A stretch of 64,000 bases of DNA, taken from contig NC_088783.1 in the NCBI RefSeq assembly GCF_958450345.1, positions 97,521,302 to 97,585,301 of the forward strand, given 5' to 3'. The stretch's first letter is position 1. Each line of letters starts with the position of its first letter. Made by a program: the position numbers and the translations under genes. The stretch comes from Calliphora vicina (lineage: Eukaryota > Arthropoda > Insecta > Diptera > Calliphoridae). Positions 31,526 through 43,370 of the stretch are shown here, one piece after another. Below the pieces are notes generated by a model, which saw only the letters and a program-made list of their open reading frames with translations, did no database searches and was not told the DNA's origin.

Positions 31526-34500
31526 TTAAATGGTTTCATTAGCCAAAATGACTAACTTTGTGATTGGTCGCTTTACAATACCGTTTTCAGTTCGTATGTC
31601 CGCGACGCGAACGTGTTCGTCACTTCCAGGATATGTTTTCACAACCCTACCTAATTTCCATGAAGTCGGAGACATCTGTTCATTTTTCAGAACGACTAAA
31701 TCGCCGATAGCTATGTCTCGTTCCGGCCATTTCCATTTGTATCTTTTGTGAAGATTCGATAGATATTCTTCCTTCCATCGTCCACAGAAGTGATGGGTTA
31801 GCGCTTTAACTTTTCGATATCGATTAACTAGACTTATAGGAGATTCGTAAATAGAAGGCTCCGGAGGAGCTAATATTGGCGAGCCGATCAGAAAGTGACC
31901 CGGAGTAAGAGCTACTGGCTCATTAGGATTGTCGCTCATGGGGCAAAGCGGCCTCGAATTAAGACAAGCTTCAATTCTCGCGAGGACCGTCGATAATTCC
32001 TCAAATGTATATTTTACAGACTGGGTTTCTTTTCGAAAATGAAGTTTAAAACTTCGAACTCCAGCCTCCCATAGGCCACCCATATGTGGAGCGCCAGCTG
32101 GAATAAATCGCCATGACATTCCATTAATACCGTAAATTGAGCACATCCGAGCACGACTTTCTGCTAAAAATGTTTTGAAATCTCTTTCTAGCTGACGAGA
32201 TGTTCCAACAAAGTTTGTTCCGTTATCGGAAAACATAGTAGTTGGACAACCTCGCCTCGATATAAATCGATTAAAAGCGGCTAAGAATTTATCCGTGGAT
32301 AAATCCGAAGTTATTTCCAAATGAATGGCCTTGGTTGCAAAACAAACAAAAATGCAGACGTAGTCTTTCAAAATTTGACCCGACCTACCACTTAAATTTT
32401 TCATGTCAAAAGGACCTGGCTTATCTGAGTTCGTTCAGGTGGTAACGCAGCCATTATTTGCGTACATGTACGTTTACGATCGAGGATACAACGTTTGCAG
32501 CGGTTAATAACCGCTCGAACAAGTGTTCTCAAACGAGGTACCCAATACTCGATCCTCAATATCCTGAGCATTAATTGGTTTCCACCATGGATAGAAATCA
32601 TGTGAACAAATTCAGTCAAAAGAAGTGTAAAGCGACAAGAATATGGCAACAATATGGGATGCCGTTCGGTGTAAACTAATGAAGGTGATTTATACAAGCG
32701 ACCGTTGAGTCTCATGACACCTTCATTATCCAGAAATGGATTCAACGTCAAAAGTGAACTTTTCGAAGATATGGGTCCTTTTTCCAAAAGACATTTGTAC
32801 TCTTCGGCGAAATTGACTTTTTGGGCAAGAATGGCCAATCGTAATTTCACTTCAATATTCGTAACTGTGGTAGATTCATAAGAGTTTCTATTTCTATGAG
32901 CAGAATGGGTTTTATAGAAAAATCTAAAAACATATGCTAACACTCTAATTGCTCTATCAAGTGAAGAAAATCTCTCTAAAATATCTTCATAATTGGTAAA
33001 AAATGAAGCATGCGATTTTACTGAACGAGCTTCCAGATCCGTATCCAATAAAGACAAATTACCCAAATTCTATTTAGTGCTTTTCCCCTGAAGCCAATAT
33101 GGGCCATGCCACCAAAGATCGCAATGTGACAAATCAGAAGGCGAAATGCCTCGACTTCCCAAGTCTGCTGGATTCTCTTCTGATTTGACATGGTGCCAAT
33201 TATGTTTTCCGACAATTTCCTGTATTTTACATACTCGATTGGCGACAAAGGTTGCCCATGAGCAAGGGTCTTTTTTCAACCAAGCTAGGACGATTGTAGA
33301 ATCAGTCCAACAATAAATTTGCAATAACGGGATATCAATTTCATATAATAATGATTTTAAAGATTCACCGCGAGCACTGCACCACAAAGTTCAAGACGTG
33401 GTAGTGAAATAGACTTTAAGGGAGCTACTTTAGTTTTACTTGTCAGCAAATGGGTAAAGATGTCGCCATCAGGTCGCATATGCCTTTTCCGATGCGTCAG
33501 AGAAGACGTGAAGCTCTATTTTAGAATTAGGTACATAATGAACCCATCTAGGAATTTGAATTTGATTCACTTCATGATATGAAGAAGCAAATTTTTGCCA
33601 TTCGGCTTCTGTAGCAGGTTTGAGAGATTCGTCCCACTCTACTTGATCCTGCCAAACCTTCTGCATTACCATCTTAGCGACAATAATGACTGGTCCTAAC
33701 CAACCAACAGGGTGAAATAACCTAGCGATAGTAGATAATACTTCCCTCTTCGTGTGACTTGATCGCATAGAAATACGTTCCACATTGAAATAGAAGGAGT
33801 CCAAGTGGGCCTTCCACTGTAAGCCAAGAGTTTTTGAGCTACTTGACTCTACAAATTTTAAAAGTTTGGCATCTACTAAATGTTCAACGGGAAACCCGGC
33901 TAAGATGGCTTTCTCGTTGAAAGTCCATTTCCTAAGTTCAAAACCCGCTGAAGACAAAGCCGCTATAAGTTGATCGCGAGCAATCAAAGCGGTTGGGATA
34001 TCATGAGTCCCATTTAGTACGTCGTCGACATACATACATTTTCTTAGAATCTCCGCCGCTAATGGGTATTTACATTCTACATCGTCAGCTAATTGTAACA
34101 AAGTACGAATGGCAAGATATGGTGCGCAATTGACACCGAAAGTTACAGTCTGTAACTCATACTCCTTTATTTCCTCCGTCGGAGAATCACGAAACAAAAT
34201 TCGCTGAAATGGAATATGAGACCTATCAAGTCTTATCTGCCTATACATCTGTGTTATATCACAATTAAACACAAACCTAAAGAAACGCCAACGTAAAATC
34301 AGGAGAACTAGATCTGCCTGCAATGTGGGTCCCACAAACAAACAATCATTTAGACTGTTGCCATTAGACGTTTTATTGGACGCATTAAAAACTACTCGCA
34401 ATTTACTTGTTTTTCTATCTAATTTTATCACTGGGTGATGAGGTAGATAGCAAGAAGATGTCGAGTTTTCTCTAACCGGTCGCATATGGTCCAGAGTCAA

Positions 34501-34759
34501 ATATTCCCTAACAACGTCATCATACATATTCTTGATAAGATAAGATTCAGTCCTTAAAAACTGAGCCCTAACATTTCTGAATGACCTAGAAAAACCGAGT
34601 CAGGAAATTCCGGTTTAAAAGGTAATTTTACCACATATCGACCATCAGAATCTCGACGAGTAGATTTCCTATAATTTTCCTCACACATACGATCATGTGC
34701 GGACATAATTTTCCGTTTTGGCGGTTCCTCTAATTCCCAAAACCTAAGTAAAATACGGT
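31526..34759 (-). pseudogene. BEL pol: RT, RNase H, integrase with few breaks
   Basis: The segment 34759-34530 holds the pre-RT motif GRYVVKLPFKPEF in a shifted frame. RT (34527-33469) has SKLRVVFNASNKTS, FNCDITQMYRQI, FGVNCAPYLAIRTLLQLA and catalytic MYVDDVLNG. RNase H begins ELHVFSDASEKAYAT and, after a small deletion at about 33400-33470, continues with CWTDSTIVLAWLK and NPADLGSRG (33387-33070). The integrase zinc domain (33066-32401) has the H-H-C-C pattern ending INRCKRCILDRKR. The core (32404-31526) has FVCFATKAIHLEI, FSDNGTNFVG and MGGLWEAGVRSFK, so the D, D and E positions are all present. C-terminal GDLVVLKNEQMSPTSWKLGRV is the BEL module. Frame breaks at about 34530, 33400, 33066 and 32404. 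Confidence 0.9.
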
Positions 34760-36602
34760 TTAAGAAAAGTCAACTCTAGTGTTGTATACTTGAACCGAAG
34801 ACTGTGGAACCGGACCGGTGATAATCAAGCCGAAAATCGTTTCCTGAGTCACTAATGTTCCTAAAACGTTTCTAACTGAACCCATTATGATTTGCGGAAA
34901 TAAATCTGCTCCTAAAAGTAGATCAACTGGTCTGCAATCGAAGAATTGCGAATCTGCCAAACGTATATTAGGCAAATTATTGCGAAGATCATTTGATAAA
35001 ATGAAAGAAGGTAAATTACCAGAAATGGTTGGTAGAACAAGGGCTATGGTACACAAAATAATTGAAGAATCCAAGGGCGTGCCAATATAAATGGAACACG
35101 ATTTCCTTGCTGTTACAGAAATCGCTTGGTTGATACCAGAAATTTTGGCATTCGTCGAATGCGCAGAAATTTTCAAACAATAAATAAACGAAGTTTCCGA
35201 AGCAGGGTCAATAAGAGCACGAGCCGGGTATGTCATACCCTGATGAAGAATATTCACCATCGCAGTTCCTAACAATACTGTCTGGTTTCGAGATATGTGA
35301 AACGCCTGTCGATTAAGAGGTGCAGAAGAGCTAAAACCGCTAGTAGTAGCTGTTTGAGAAGATTCTATAGGACTGGAGTGAGTAGGTTGTGATATAGCAC
35401 TAGTACCTACGCTCGAAGAAGAAGTTCTAGAACTTCCATTTGAATCTTCTGAAGGCTCATTTCTATGTAGTAAAGTGTTGTGCCTTTTCTTGCAAATAGA
35501 ACAACTATGAATACTCTTACACTCTTTCACTTGATGTGTTCGTGATAAACAATTAATACACCAATTATTTTTCTTTACTGTCGAAAATCTGTCCATTACC
35601 GAAAGCTTTTTAAATCTTTTACAATCACGCAGAAAATGGCTTTGATTCTTGCACAGACTACAAGAATGCGAAGAAGATGAAGTAGCATGATGCGTATTCA
35701 CCTTTTGAACTACTGATTTCTTCGTTTGTGGTACTTCCCTAATGTCGCGTAGACACTCTAAAGTCTGAATTCTTTCCGTCAGAAATGCATCCAGATCTTT
35801 CCAAACAGTCAATACGAATTTGTCTTTTATGCTCTGTTCCCATAAGGTAACAGTGCAATCGGGAAGTCGTTGAATACACATGAAAACAATCATCGGATCC
35901 CAATTTTCCGTTGACACTTTATAAATCGATAATGCCGAAAGACAACTGTTTATACCCCTTTGTATCGTCTTGAGACCTACAGATGTTTCCTTATCTAATA
36001 TAGGGAGATTGAAAAGTATCTTTAGTTGATTGTTAACCAACATACGCTATATTAGAGAGAGGATATTTAGAAACTATGTCCTTTGCATCGCCACTTGTCT
36101 TTCGTATAAGATGGCACATACGTTCTATGTTGCTAAGACGCGAATTATTAATATACAAAGCTGTAAACAAATCCCTAAACGAGGGCCAAGCCAAATATTC
36201 ACCATCAAACGTCTCAACATCACAGGGCGGTACCACCAAATTGTGATGCGATTCAGAATTCGAATTCACTACCGGTGAGTCACTAGTTTTTTGAGTCTGT
36301 TCATAGTTATGTAAACGTTCCCTAATTTTCGATAAACAATTCACAAACACAGTATAAGTCGACTGGTACTTCGCTGAAGTAACGTCAATATCATCGGGCT
36401 CTGCTGTGTCCGAAGTAGACAAAAAGTCTAAACATTTTTGATAAGTCAACTTAACTGTGGCCATTAAAGTTTTTAATTCATCACTATGAAGCTCTAATGT
36501 GAAAACCGTATGAACGTCATCTTTTAAGTCATTGAAATAAGCCTGAAAGCTTATAAGAGCATCAGAAGCTCTAATAAATCTATCAAGTTCTGATACGGAC
36601 AT
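34760..36602 (-). pseudogene. BEL gag-protease, one frameshift
   Basis: The gag N-terminus (36602-36033) begins MSVSELDRFIRASDALISF and has the BEL capsid signature FDGEYLAWPSFRDLF...ERMCHLIRK. A one-base shift at about 36035-36043 moves the frame to 36043-34760. There follow three zinc-knuckle-like motifs (CSLCKNQSHFLRDC, CINCLSRTHQVKEC, CSICKKRHNTLLH), a Ser/Thr-rich linker, and the protease-like RALIDPASETSFI, ending in TIFGLIITGPVP. A stop at 34760 separates it from pol. Otherwise the frame is long and well preserved. Confidence 0.88.
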
Positions 36603-37456
36603 TATATTTTATTAAAAGTGCTTAAATGAAATAAATTTAATAAAACCGATTGATTAACAAATTTTTAACTTTTTTACTATTGATGCAATTTAATAGCACA
36701 AGAATTTTCTAAATGCACAAACAAATTTAATTTATTTAAAGTTAAATTTGTAATGAATTTTATAAAAAATCCAGTGAAAAAAAAGTTTAAGTATTGTAAA
36801 CAAACGAAGTATTAGTCAAACTGACCGACCGTAGGGTGACAATTTGCAAACGAAGAAGAAGCAGATAATAAATATGTATAAAGTATATATATACAATGTA
36901 CACCAAACACAATATTATATCTTCTATTATATCTTCTTTATAATTGTTTACACTAAATTTGTAAATTAAATTACACAACAAATTTTAATTATTATTTTCA
37001 CTGTGTTTTTTATTTATTAAATTTATTTTAAATCACTTTAACAAATTTTATATTTATTCTGTCCGTCTGCGTAAACAAAAGAACAGTCGATAAATTTTGC
37101 ACTAAAGAAAAAGGTCACAAAACAAGTGTCAAAATTGTACTGTATAATAAACTGAATTTGGTAAAACGACCAATCACAATAATACACAAATAATATTTCT
37201 GTGTATGTGTATATTTATTAAATAAACTTTTTACTTTACTATTTATTTTATTTTCTTTTTTGCACTTTTATTTTTGTTCACACTTTTAGCACTTCTTTTT
37301 AGAAAAAAATGTATTTATTTACGCACCTTTTGTTTATTTTTCAAATTTAAAAAATTGAAGATTGTTGGTGGTGTTGAAATAAATGGCGATCCTTTGAAGT
37401 AAAAGAAACAAATACAATTATTCCAAGTGCTAATAACAAGAAATCCGGCTTCAAAA

Positions 37457-37475
37457 ATCCGGCTCGATTGGACCA
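37457..37475 (-). promoter_or_regulatory. BEL primer-binding site
   Basis: Minus-strand TGGTCCAATCGAGCCGGAT lies two bases inside the 5' LTR. It resembles the complement of the tRNA-Tyr 3' end (CCGGCTCGAAGGACCA), with mismatches in the acceptor stem. The tRNA identity is tentative. Confidence 0.55.
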
Positions 37476-37477
37476 AA

Positions 37478-37795
37478 TGTTTTTGTGTGTGCAAAATTGA
37501 AAGAAAAAGACAAAAGGATTTTTTAGTTTTTTCAATGTAAAATAAGTTTATTTTATTAAATTCAAATTTACCTTAGATATTCTCACAAGAGCTTGTGCAC
37601 TATATATGGCGTCCACTTAACGAGTGATTTTTTTTAAAGCAAAAACTATGCAATTAGTCGCAAAAAATTAGTTTTACCGTTAGCGGTTTTACTAGTAAGG
37701 ATTTATCTCTACACTTTTTCAAGGATGAAAAAATAGGTAGTTAGATAAGGATTTATCATAGTATCAAATAAATAAATAAATTTCTAACTTGAACA
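37478..37795 (-). repeat. BEL 5' LTR
   Basis: 318 bp. On the minus strand it precedes the primer site. Relative to the 3' LTR it lacks about 10 bp near 37600 and carries extra AAAT repeats near 37770. Confidence 0.92.
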
Positions 37796-38360
37796 TTAAT
37801 AATTACACTAGTTTACAAATCAAACATTTTTGTTTGCTCATGGAATGAAACTTATATATTTGAGAAGAGCTAGGGAAGCTAGTTAATTGACCATTTTTTG
37901 TTTCCCACCTATACGTCAAAATTTTGAGATATATGGGTTTTTATTTTTCACCTTCCCTGAGTACTACTAATGCATACTGTAGTGTACCGAATTGTGGTAA
38001 TTATGTATTTACATCGTTTTTGGGTACTCAACACTCTGGCGAAGCTACTAGATACTTTCAGAGTTGTATTTTTTTTGACGAATTCCAAAAAAATTAACGG
38101 GAAAAAAATAAATACTGTTAAAAGTACATATTTCCTATAGATAAACGTTAATAAATCGCTATTAAGTACAAAACTCTAAAGTAAAAACTATTTAAAAATT
38201 TCTTCTAGAAAGTGTTAAATAAACCCAGACCATTTATGTTTTATTTGCGGAAAAATTATTCAGTCAAATCGAGGTTTTCCTATAACACAAACACTGCAAA
38301 ATGCTTATTTACATTAAAAAATGTCGTATAAGCTTTAGATAAGACAAAACCAGCATTTCA
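37796..38360. other. no gene seen
   Basis: AT-rich sequence between the BEL element and the small pseudogene. Confidence 0.35.
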
Positions 38361-38850
38361 ATATTTATGCAGCGTGTTCCTGAGTCTTTCCGAGGCTAAA
38401 TTAAAAGAAGGGATATTTGTGGGTCATCAAAAGAAAAATATTGGGTGATACCAAATTTGAGTGTCTATTAACCAATGTTGAAAAAGCAGCATGGAATTCT
38501 TTTAAACTTGTTGTTCAAGAATTTTTGGGGAATAAGAAAAGTCAAAATTACAGAGATATTGTTGCAAATCTATTACATAATTTTGAACTGATGGGTGTAA
38601 ATATGTCCCTCAAAATTCAATTTTTACATTTTCATGTGGATTTTTTCCCAGAAAACCTCGGACACATGAGTGACGAACATGGAGAGCGTTTCCATCAAGA
38701 TTTGAAGTTTTTCGAGAGGAATTATCAAGGTTTTTAGGATCAGAATATGCTAGGAGACTACTGTTGTAGTGTCGTGAGGGAGACAAATGAAAATAATTAT
38801 AAAAAGAGGACTAAAGCACTTCACTTTTAATTTTTTGTCCTAATTTAATG
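38361..38850 (+). pseudogene. fragment of a repetitive insect gene family (SDEHGERFHQD motif)
   Basis: The open part 38417-38737 contains VEKAAWNSFKLVVQEFLGNK, MGVNMSLKIQFLHFHVDFF, and PENLGHMSDEHGERFHQDLK. Upstream, in another frame, AKLKEGIFVGHQKK fits the same family, and after the stop the frame continues with a DYC motif. I recall this motif set from multicopy, probably TE-derived proteins in insects and other invertebrates, but I cannot name the transposon class. Stops and frameshifts make it a fragment. Confidence 0.55.
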
Positions 38851-39563
38851 TACATTTTGATATGTTTCGTTTTTAATAAATATCTCAAAAGTTTGACGTC
38901 CAGGATTTTTTTTAATATTTTTTCCGAATTTAGAAGACCTAAATATATAAATTCCCATATGTTTCAATTCATGAGCAAAAACCTTGTAAACTAGTGTTAT
39001 TTTAGAAGCTATCAAACATAGAATAATATATCAATAGAAACGTTACTGAGAGGGAAAAAACCTAAGTCTGTTGTCAAAAACCTAAGTCGTGAGAATGTAT
39101 TAGTACATAGTTTTGAGATTGTATTGGTGCCTTTTTAATTTTCACCAGACACACAGAGTTCTATAAAAACGTTTAAATTTTAATTTATTAAAATTTTCTT
39201 CTATTTTCAATACCAAAAATTGAAACTGTGTTCTATAAATTAAATTCTACCACAAATAAAATTAAGTGTCAAAAATTTATAAAATTTATTTTTTTCATTT
39301 GAGCAAAATAACATGTTTCGGAAATAAAAATGTGCTGTAAATTGCTAAAAAAAAAATCATAAAATAGTGTATAGAAGTGTAATAAAGTGGTTCGGTCTGT
39401 ATTTAGTCGGAAAATCAAAGGTAAAATTTCAAGTATTTTGATGTATATAACAAGTACGTGTGAAGAAAGTAATTATTGTTACTCTCAGCTGCGCCTCTAG
39501 TTGTTGTTGTAACAGTTCGACTGTACCCGATTGTTCTTTCCTGAAATTATAAGAGTGAATATT

Positions 39564-40955
39564 TTAATTATTTGTGTTGATGTCAGTAGGTGGAAGTGGG
39601 AGCTGGAGAAACTGCGCCACCTCAGTTGGTCTTAACCACAGGTCTATGGGGCGCAAATTTGTAGACCTGGTGGGACAATTAAATAAATGTATTGTATCGT
39701 GAGGACTTTGATGACAGGCGGGGCAACGGTTTAAAGTGCCAGGAACGATACGTTCTCGGTAGCAGTTGAGGAAACTGCACCAACCGGCTCTTAATTGTGC
39801 TAATATAGTTCTTGTATGCCTTGGTAATTGTCTCTCACAATCCGATATCGCAGGGGGGTGTTCATTTAGGACTCTGTTGCATGTGTAGCCATTAATGGCT
39901 TCAGTAACCGCCGTTTGATGCAACAATTTCCGAGCACTTGCAATAGACAATCTGTCGACGTCCGATGGTATGACGTCTTGGATGTCGCTGCGAAAGTGTC
40001 GAAAGTCCATCCGGATGTGTCGGGGAAGAGGATCCTGCATCAGAATCTGATGGTTGGGGTGACTCGGCAGATGGCATGCCAACAGGAACTGTCTAGTCAA
40101 CAACACATTATGTTGTCTGACCGACAGTAACCTGGTCTCCTCATGTAGATGATCCACATTCGTCATCTTGACGCAACCGGTTGCGATCCGGAGAGCATTA
40201 TTTTGGGCCGTTTGTAAACCTCGCCATTGGGTGTCACTGAGGAAAGAGGTCCATACTGGGGCAGCATAGTTGAGAAGAGAGCGACCAATTGCCTTGTATG
40301 TCGCTACAATCGTCTCTTTGTTCATGCCCCAAGAGGTGCCAGCTAGAGCTTTAAGGACCTTGTTCCTATTTTTAACCTTTTGGTTGATGTAGGTTGCGTG
40401 CCTTGAAAAGTGAAGGAGGCTGTCGAAGACTACCCCTAAAATTTTCGGGTTTTGAACCGTGGGGATAGTTCGACCTTCGACTGAGATGTTGAGCGCCGTC
40501 CTTACTTCTTTAGTCCAAGAGGTGAAAAGGGACACCGAGGATTTCGGAGCAGATAACCTGAGTTTGCTTTCCTGAAAAAAGTCTGTTATGGTGGCCAGGT
40601 ATCGGGTGATTTTGGCACTTATGTCGTCGATGTTGACACCTGATGAAATTATAGTGCAATCATCTGCATACGACACCATAGAGACATTTGGGGGGGTTCA
40701 GGTAGCTTGGCAAGATATATGTTGAAGAGCATCGGTGATAGTACTCCTCCTTGTGGCACGCCCATCTTTATCTTGCGGTATTTTGATTTCTGGCCTCTGA
40801 ACTCGACAAACGCATGTCTTCCACATAGATAGTTGGCTATCCAGCGTTTGACATCATTTGGGAGTGTGGAGTTCACGATGTCATTAATCAGTATCGAGTG
40901 ATCGACCGTATCGAATGCCTTGGATAAATCCAGTGCGGCGACGATGGGGTGGTGT
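39564..40955 (-). pseudogene. LINE reverse transcriptase C-terminal half
   Basis: Starts near the VAALDLSKAFDTVDHSIL motif (40955-40880), then KMGVPQGGVLSPMLFNIYL (40876-40649). After a frameshift comes MVSYADDCTIISSG with the catalytic YADD (40679-39564). The tail carries GWCSFLNCYRERI and the knuckle CPACHQSPHDTIHLFNC, a C-terminal signature I associate with Ingi/Vingi-type LINEs. At the other side, 41106-40888 is an out-of-frame bridge over the deletion. Confidence 0.85.
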
Positions 40956-41098
40956 ATTTAATATACTTGGCAGTTGAGGTGGAGTTCTTGCCGGGGTTTG
41001 TTGTTGTAGTAGAGGCAGATGTTGGGGTGTCTGCACAACACTGTGCGGGGTGAATTGCACAGATGTGGCTGGGGTGGCAACTGTCGCCGGGGGTATGT

Positions 41099-41698
41099 TT
41101 ATGCAACAGGGGCTAAAAAGCTATTACTCCAGTCCTTGTGCGAGCGTAATCCAGAGCATCTTCTCATATGGCACCAACTTTTACAGCCGTTGCACTGAAT
41201 TGATGTTATATTCCTTCTAATTACGTCCTGACAAACAGAACATGTCCATTGATTTGAACAGGGTCCGCTGTGTCCGGGGGTTGGGGATTGGACAAAATTT
41301 TGTCCGGGGGGTGGAGTTTGGACACGGGATTGTGGGATCGCAATTATGGGGGTAGTGCTGGGGTTTTGAGGCTGCGTACTACAACAAGATCCTACGAAGC
41401 TGGGGTTCCAGTCGCGGTGACTGGTGAGTCCTGAGCACCTTTTCAGGTGACACCAGTTATTACAAACGGTGCATTGTACTGAGGTGGTGTTACGCATTAT
41501 GCGTTGTTGACATATTGAACAGAGCCAAATACTGGGACCTGGATTCTGTTCAACGCCGGCTATAATTAAAAGGATTTTGAGCAAAATTGCCGACATGTTT
41601 TGCTCACCTGGGGAAAAAACTTTCGGTTTGTACAGCTGTCGCTGAGTTGACAATCTTTGGCCGAATATGATTCGGGTCGTTCCGGAACGGAGATCCAA
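41099..41698 (-). CDS. LINE ORF N-terminus: 2A-like peptide and two PHD-type zinc fingers
   Basis: 199 aa. A hydrophobic helix precedes IIAGVEQNPGPS (about residues 46-57), matching the 2A ribosome-skipping consensus (D/G)VExNPGP. Two similar zinc modules follow: WLCSICQQRI...CTVCNNWCHLKRCSGL and WTCSVCQDVI...CNGCKSWCHMRRCSGL, with Cys/His spacing like PHD fingers. They are separated by a Pro/Gln/Ser-rich linker, so the finger is duplicated. Similar 2A-plus-PHD starts are known in Ingi/Vingi and some CR1/L2-group LINEs. The frame stops at 41099, close to the inferred deletion; downstream sequence is in another frame. Confidence 0.8.
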   Translation of the reverse strand: MDLRSGTTRIIFGQRLSTQRQLYKPKVFSPGEQNMSAILLKILLIIAGVEQNPGPSIWLCSICQQRIMRNTTSVQCTVCNNWCHLKRCSGLTSHRDWNPSFVGSCCSTQPQNPSTTPIIAIPQSRVQTPPPGQNFVQSPTPGHSGPCSNQWTCSVCQDVIRRNITSIQCNGCKSWCHMRRCSGLRSHKDWSNSFLAPVA

Positions 41699-41742
41699 TT
41701 GTCGTGGGAACGGCGCCTCTAGTTGTACCCTATGCTATCAAA

Positions 41743-43129
41743 CTTGAATAATATAAAAATACAATTATTATAATCAGCTCAATTATGAATAAAAATTCCC
41801 CGGGAGTTTTGTTCCTTTTCTCATTTTTCCTATTCAAATTCAATGGGAAAAAACTACCTACAGCGGAATTTTTTTATTCATAATTGGGCTGAATACATGT
41901 GTAAATGCATGTTTCATAAGAAAAATAAATAGATTCCAATATACATTTTTACTTTTTTTAAAAAAAGTTTATAACAATGGAAAATTAGACTAAATCTTTC
42001 TACAAACTTTTCAGAAAAATATTTTGTCACCTGATTTAAATATTTGATGTTAACATCTTTCTTTCATCTGTATTTAACCCAATTTTTTTACTTGTCAAAT
42101 ATACGAGAAAACATGAATTTTAATTTTGATGTTTACAGCAAAAAAAAAAACACTCCCTCACAAAAAATAATTGACTTTTTTGAAAAATGATAAAACTATA
42201 TGAAAGATATTTTGTATTACTCAGTTCAAAAAACACGGATTTTGAGTTATGACGTTGTTGCAGCAAATGAGCGACATATTGATGGTGGGTATAAAAGATT
42301 CGGTACAGCCGAATATAACTCTTGTTTTTTTTTCGTTTAAAGATACCCATACGTAATCATTCCCTTCCTGAGAATTAATGTAATAAATATAACACTTAAA
42401 AATGTGGTAATTTTAAGCATTACAAAAGTATTTATATGAACGGCAGAATTGTCATGTGAAAAAAACACTGGAGGATTCGAAAAACACCTCAGTCTGGATA
42501 TTAGTAAAAACATTGATATTTTATTAAAAAATAAATTATTAGTAAAAAATATAGTTGTAAAAAAAATTGTATAATACATGTATGTTAAATTTTGTTAATA
42601 AATAAATATTTTAGCAATTTGTTTCGTTTAAATCAGTTTATGTGATATTTATAAAATAAAGTCCTAACCTTTATCATTAAGAAAGTTTAATTTTGCGACA
42701 ATTTATACATTTTATCTAGAAAACAAAGATTAGAAAAATTATTCATAATCAATTTTTAAATTTATCAAAGGTTTTTAAAAATGATTTTTTATGGCAATTT
42801 TGTTTTATAAACCTTTTATAAATTAAAAAATTAATTATGAATATGGAGGTAGATAAATTAGCTATTTTATAATTGCCATGATTTTTTATGGCAATTTTGT
42901 TTTATAAACCTTTTATAAATTAAAAAATTAATTATGAATATGGGGGTAGATAAATTAGCTATTTGATAATTGAAAGCTGTTTGAAAAATATTTCCATCGT
43001 GGTATAACATGAAAGATAAATATGGACAATGTGCCAATTCCGGTTACAAAGACTTTTTACTTTTTTGATTAAAATAAAAAAATGAGATATTAAAAATTTG
43101 TTGTGTTATACTGGTTTAACCACCTAACC
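41743..43129. other. intergenic AT-rich region with small repeats
   Basis: Contains the hairpin motif GATTCGGTACAGCCGAATAT (42298-42317), common at TE ends in flies, and the tandem repeat listed separately. ORFs here look random. Confidence 0.45.
42781..42972. repeat. 97-bp tandem duplication
   Basis: Units 42781-42877 and 42878-42972 are near-identical (ATGATTTTTTATGGCAATTT...). They overlap an inverted-repeat MITE (ATTCATAATCAATTTTTAAA at 42740 against TTAATTATGAATAT) related to 60620-60735. Confidence 0.85.
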
Positions 43130-43243
43130 CCCATTATCACAATGTTTAAACCTGAAGTTAAAGTGAAAGTTTTCATACATTTTTCATACAAATTTTTTTA
43201 ACCGACGGGTTAATTATAAGTCAACACCTTGTGTTAATGGGGG
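43130..43243. mobile_element. short MITE downstream of parvin
   Basis: Imperfect inverted ends CCCCCATTATCACAA and TTGTGTTAATGGGGG. About 114 bp, 130 bp beyond the parvin stop. Confidence 0.65.
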
Positions 43244-43256
43244 TAAAAATTTAAAT

Positions 43257-43262
43257 TTATTT
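43257..43262 (-). terminator. candidate parvin poly(A) signal
   Basis: Minus-strand AATAAA, 109 bp after the stop codon at 43371. One of several AT-rich candidates. Confidence 0.35.
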
Positions 43263-43370
43263 TTTTCTGAACAATATCACTAAACCGACTTGTTTAATTT
43301 TTTGTTGATAATTTGTAGATAGACGAAAAATAAATTACGTATGTATATGTTAGTCTTACAAGGCACGATT

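Larger units (their letters stand above)
29750..37795 (-). mobile_element. BEL/Pao LTR retrotransposon, full length
   Basis: 8046 bp between matching LTRs (29750-30069 and 37478-37795), with perfect 5-bp TSD TTAAT (29745-29749, 37796-37800), the size typical of BEL/Pao. Minus-strand order is gag-protease (36602-34760), RT-RNase H-integrase (34759-31526), a third ORF (31487-30441), a minisatellite, then the 3' LTR. The two LTRs differ by a few small indels and substitutions (for example around 29890, 30025 and 37775), so the insertion is fairly young but decaying. Confidence 0.95.
39505..41712 (-). mobile_element. Ingi/Vingi-like LINE with internal deletion
   Basis: Flanked by a perfect 14-bp TSD GCGCCTCTAGTTGT (39491-39504, 41713-41726). 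The target is intact in the sister hAT copy (28.7 kb, minus strand). The 3' end is an ACAAC-type tail rather than poly-A. ORF pieces give an N-terminal 2A/PHD region and the C-terminal half of RT; the endonuclease and first RT motifs are gone. Confidence 0.88.
39017..41734 (-). mobile_element. hAT element copy D, CATAG ends, split by a LINE
   Basis: Inverted sister of 28692-29355, with perfect 8-bp TSD CTATCAAA (39009-39016, 41735-41742). Starts CATAGAATAATATATC and ends GTTGTACCCTATG. The LINE 39505-41712 sits in its end region. Confidence 0.92.

Noticed and set aside
42120..42579. Two minus-strand ORFs between LINE and parvin
   Set aside because: Low-complexity AT-driven frames with no similarity.
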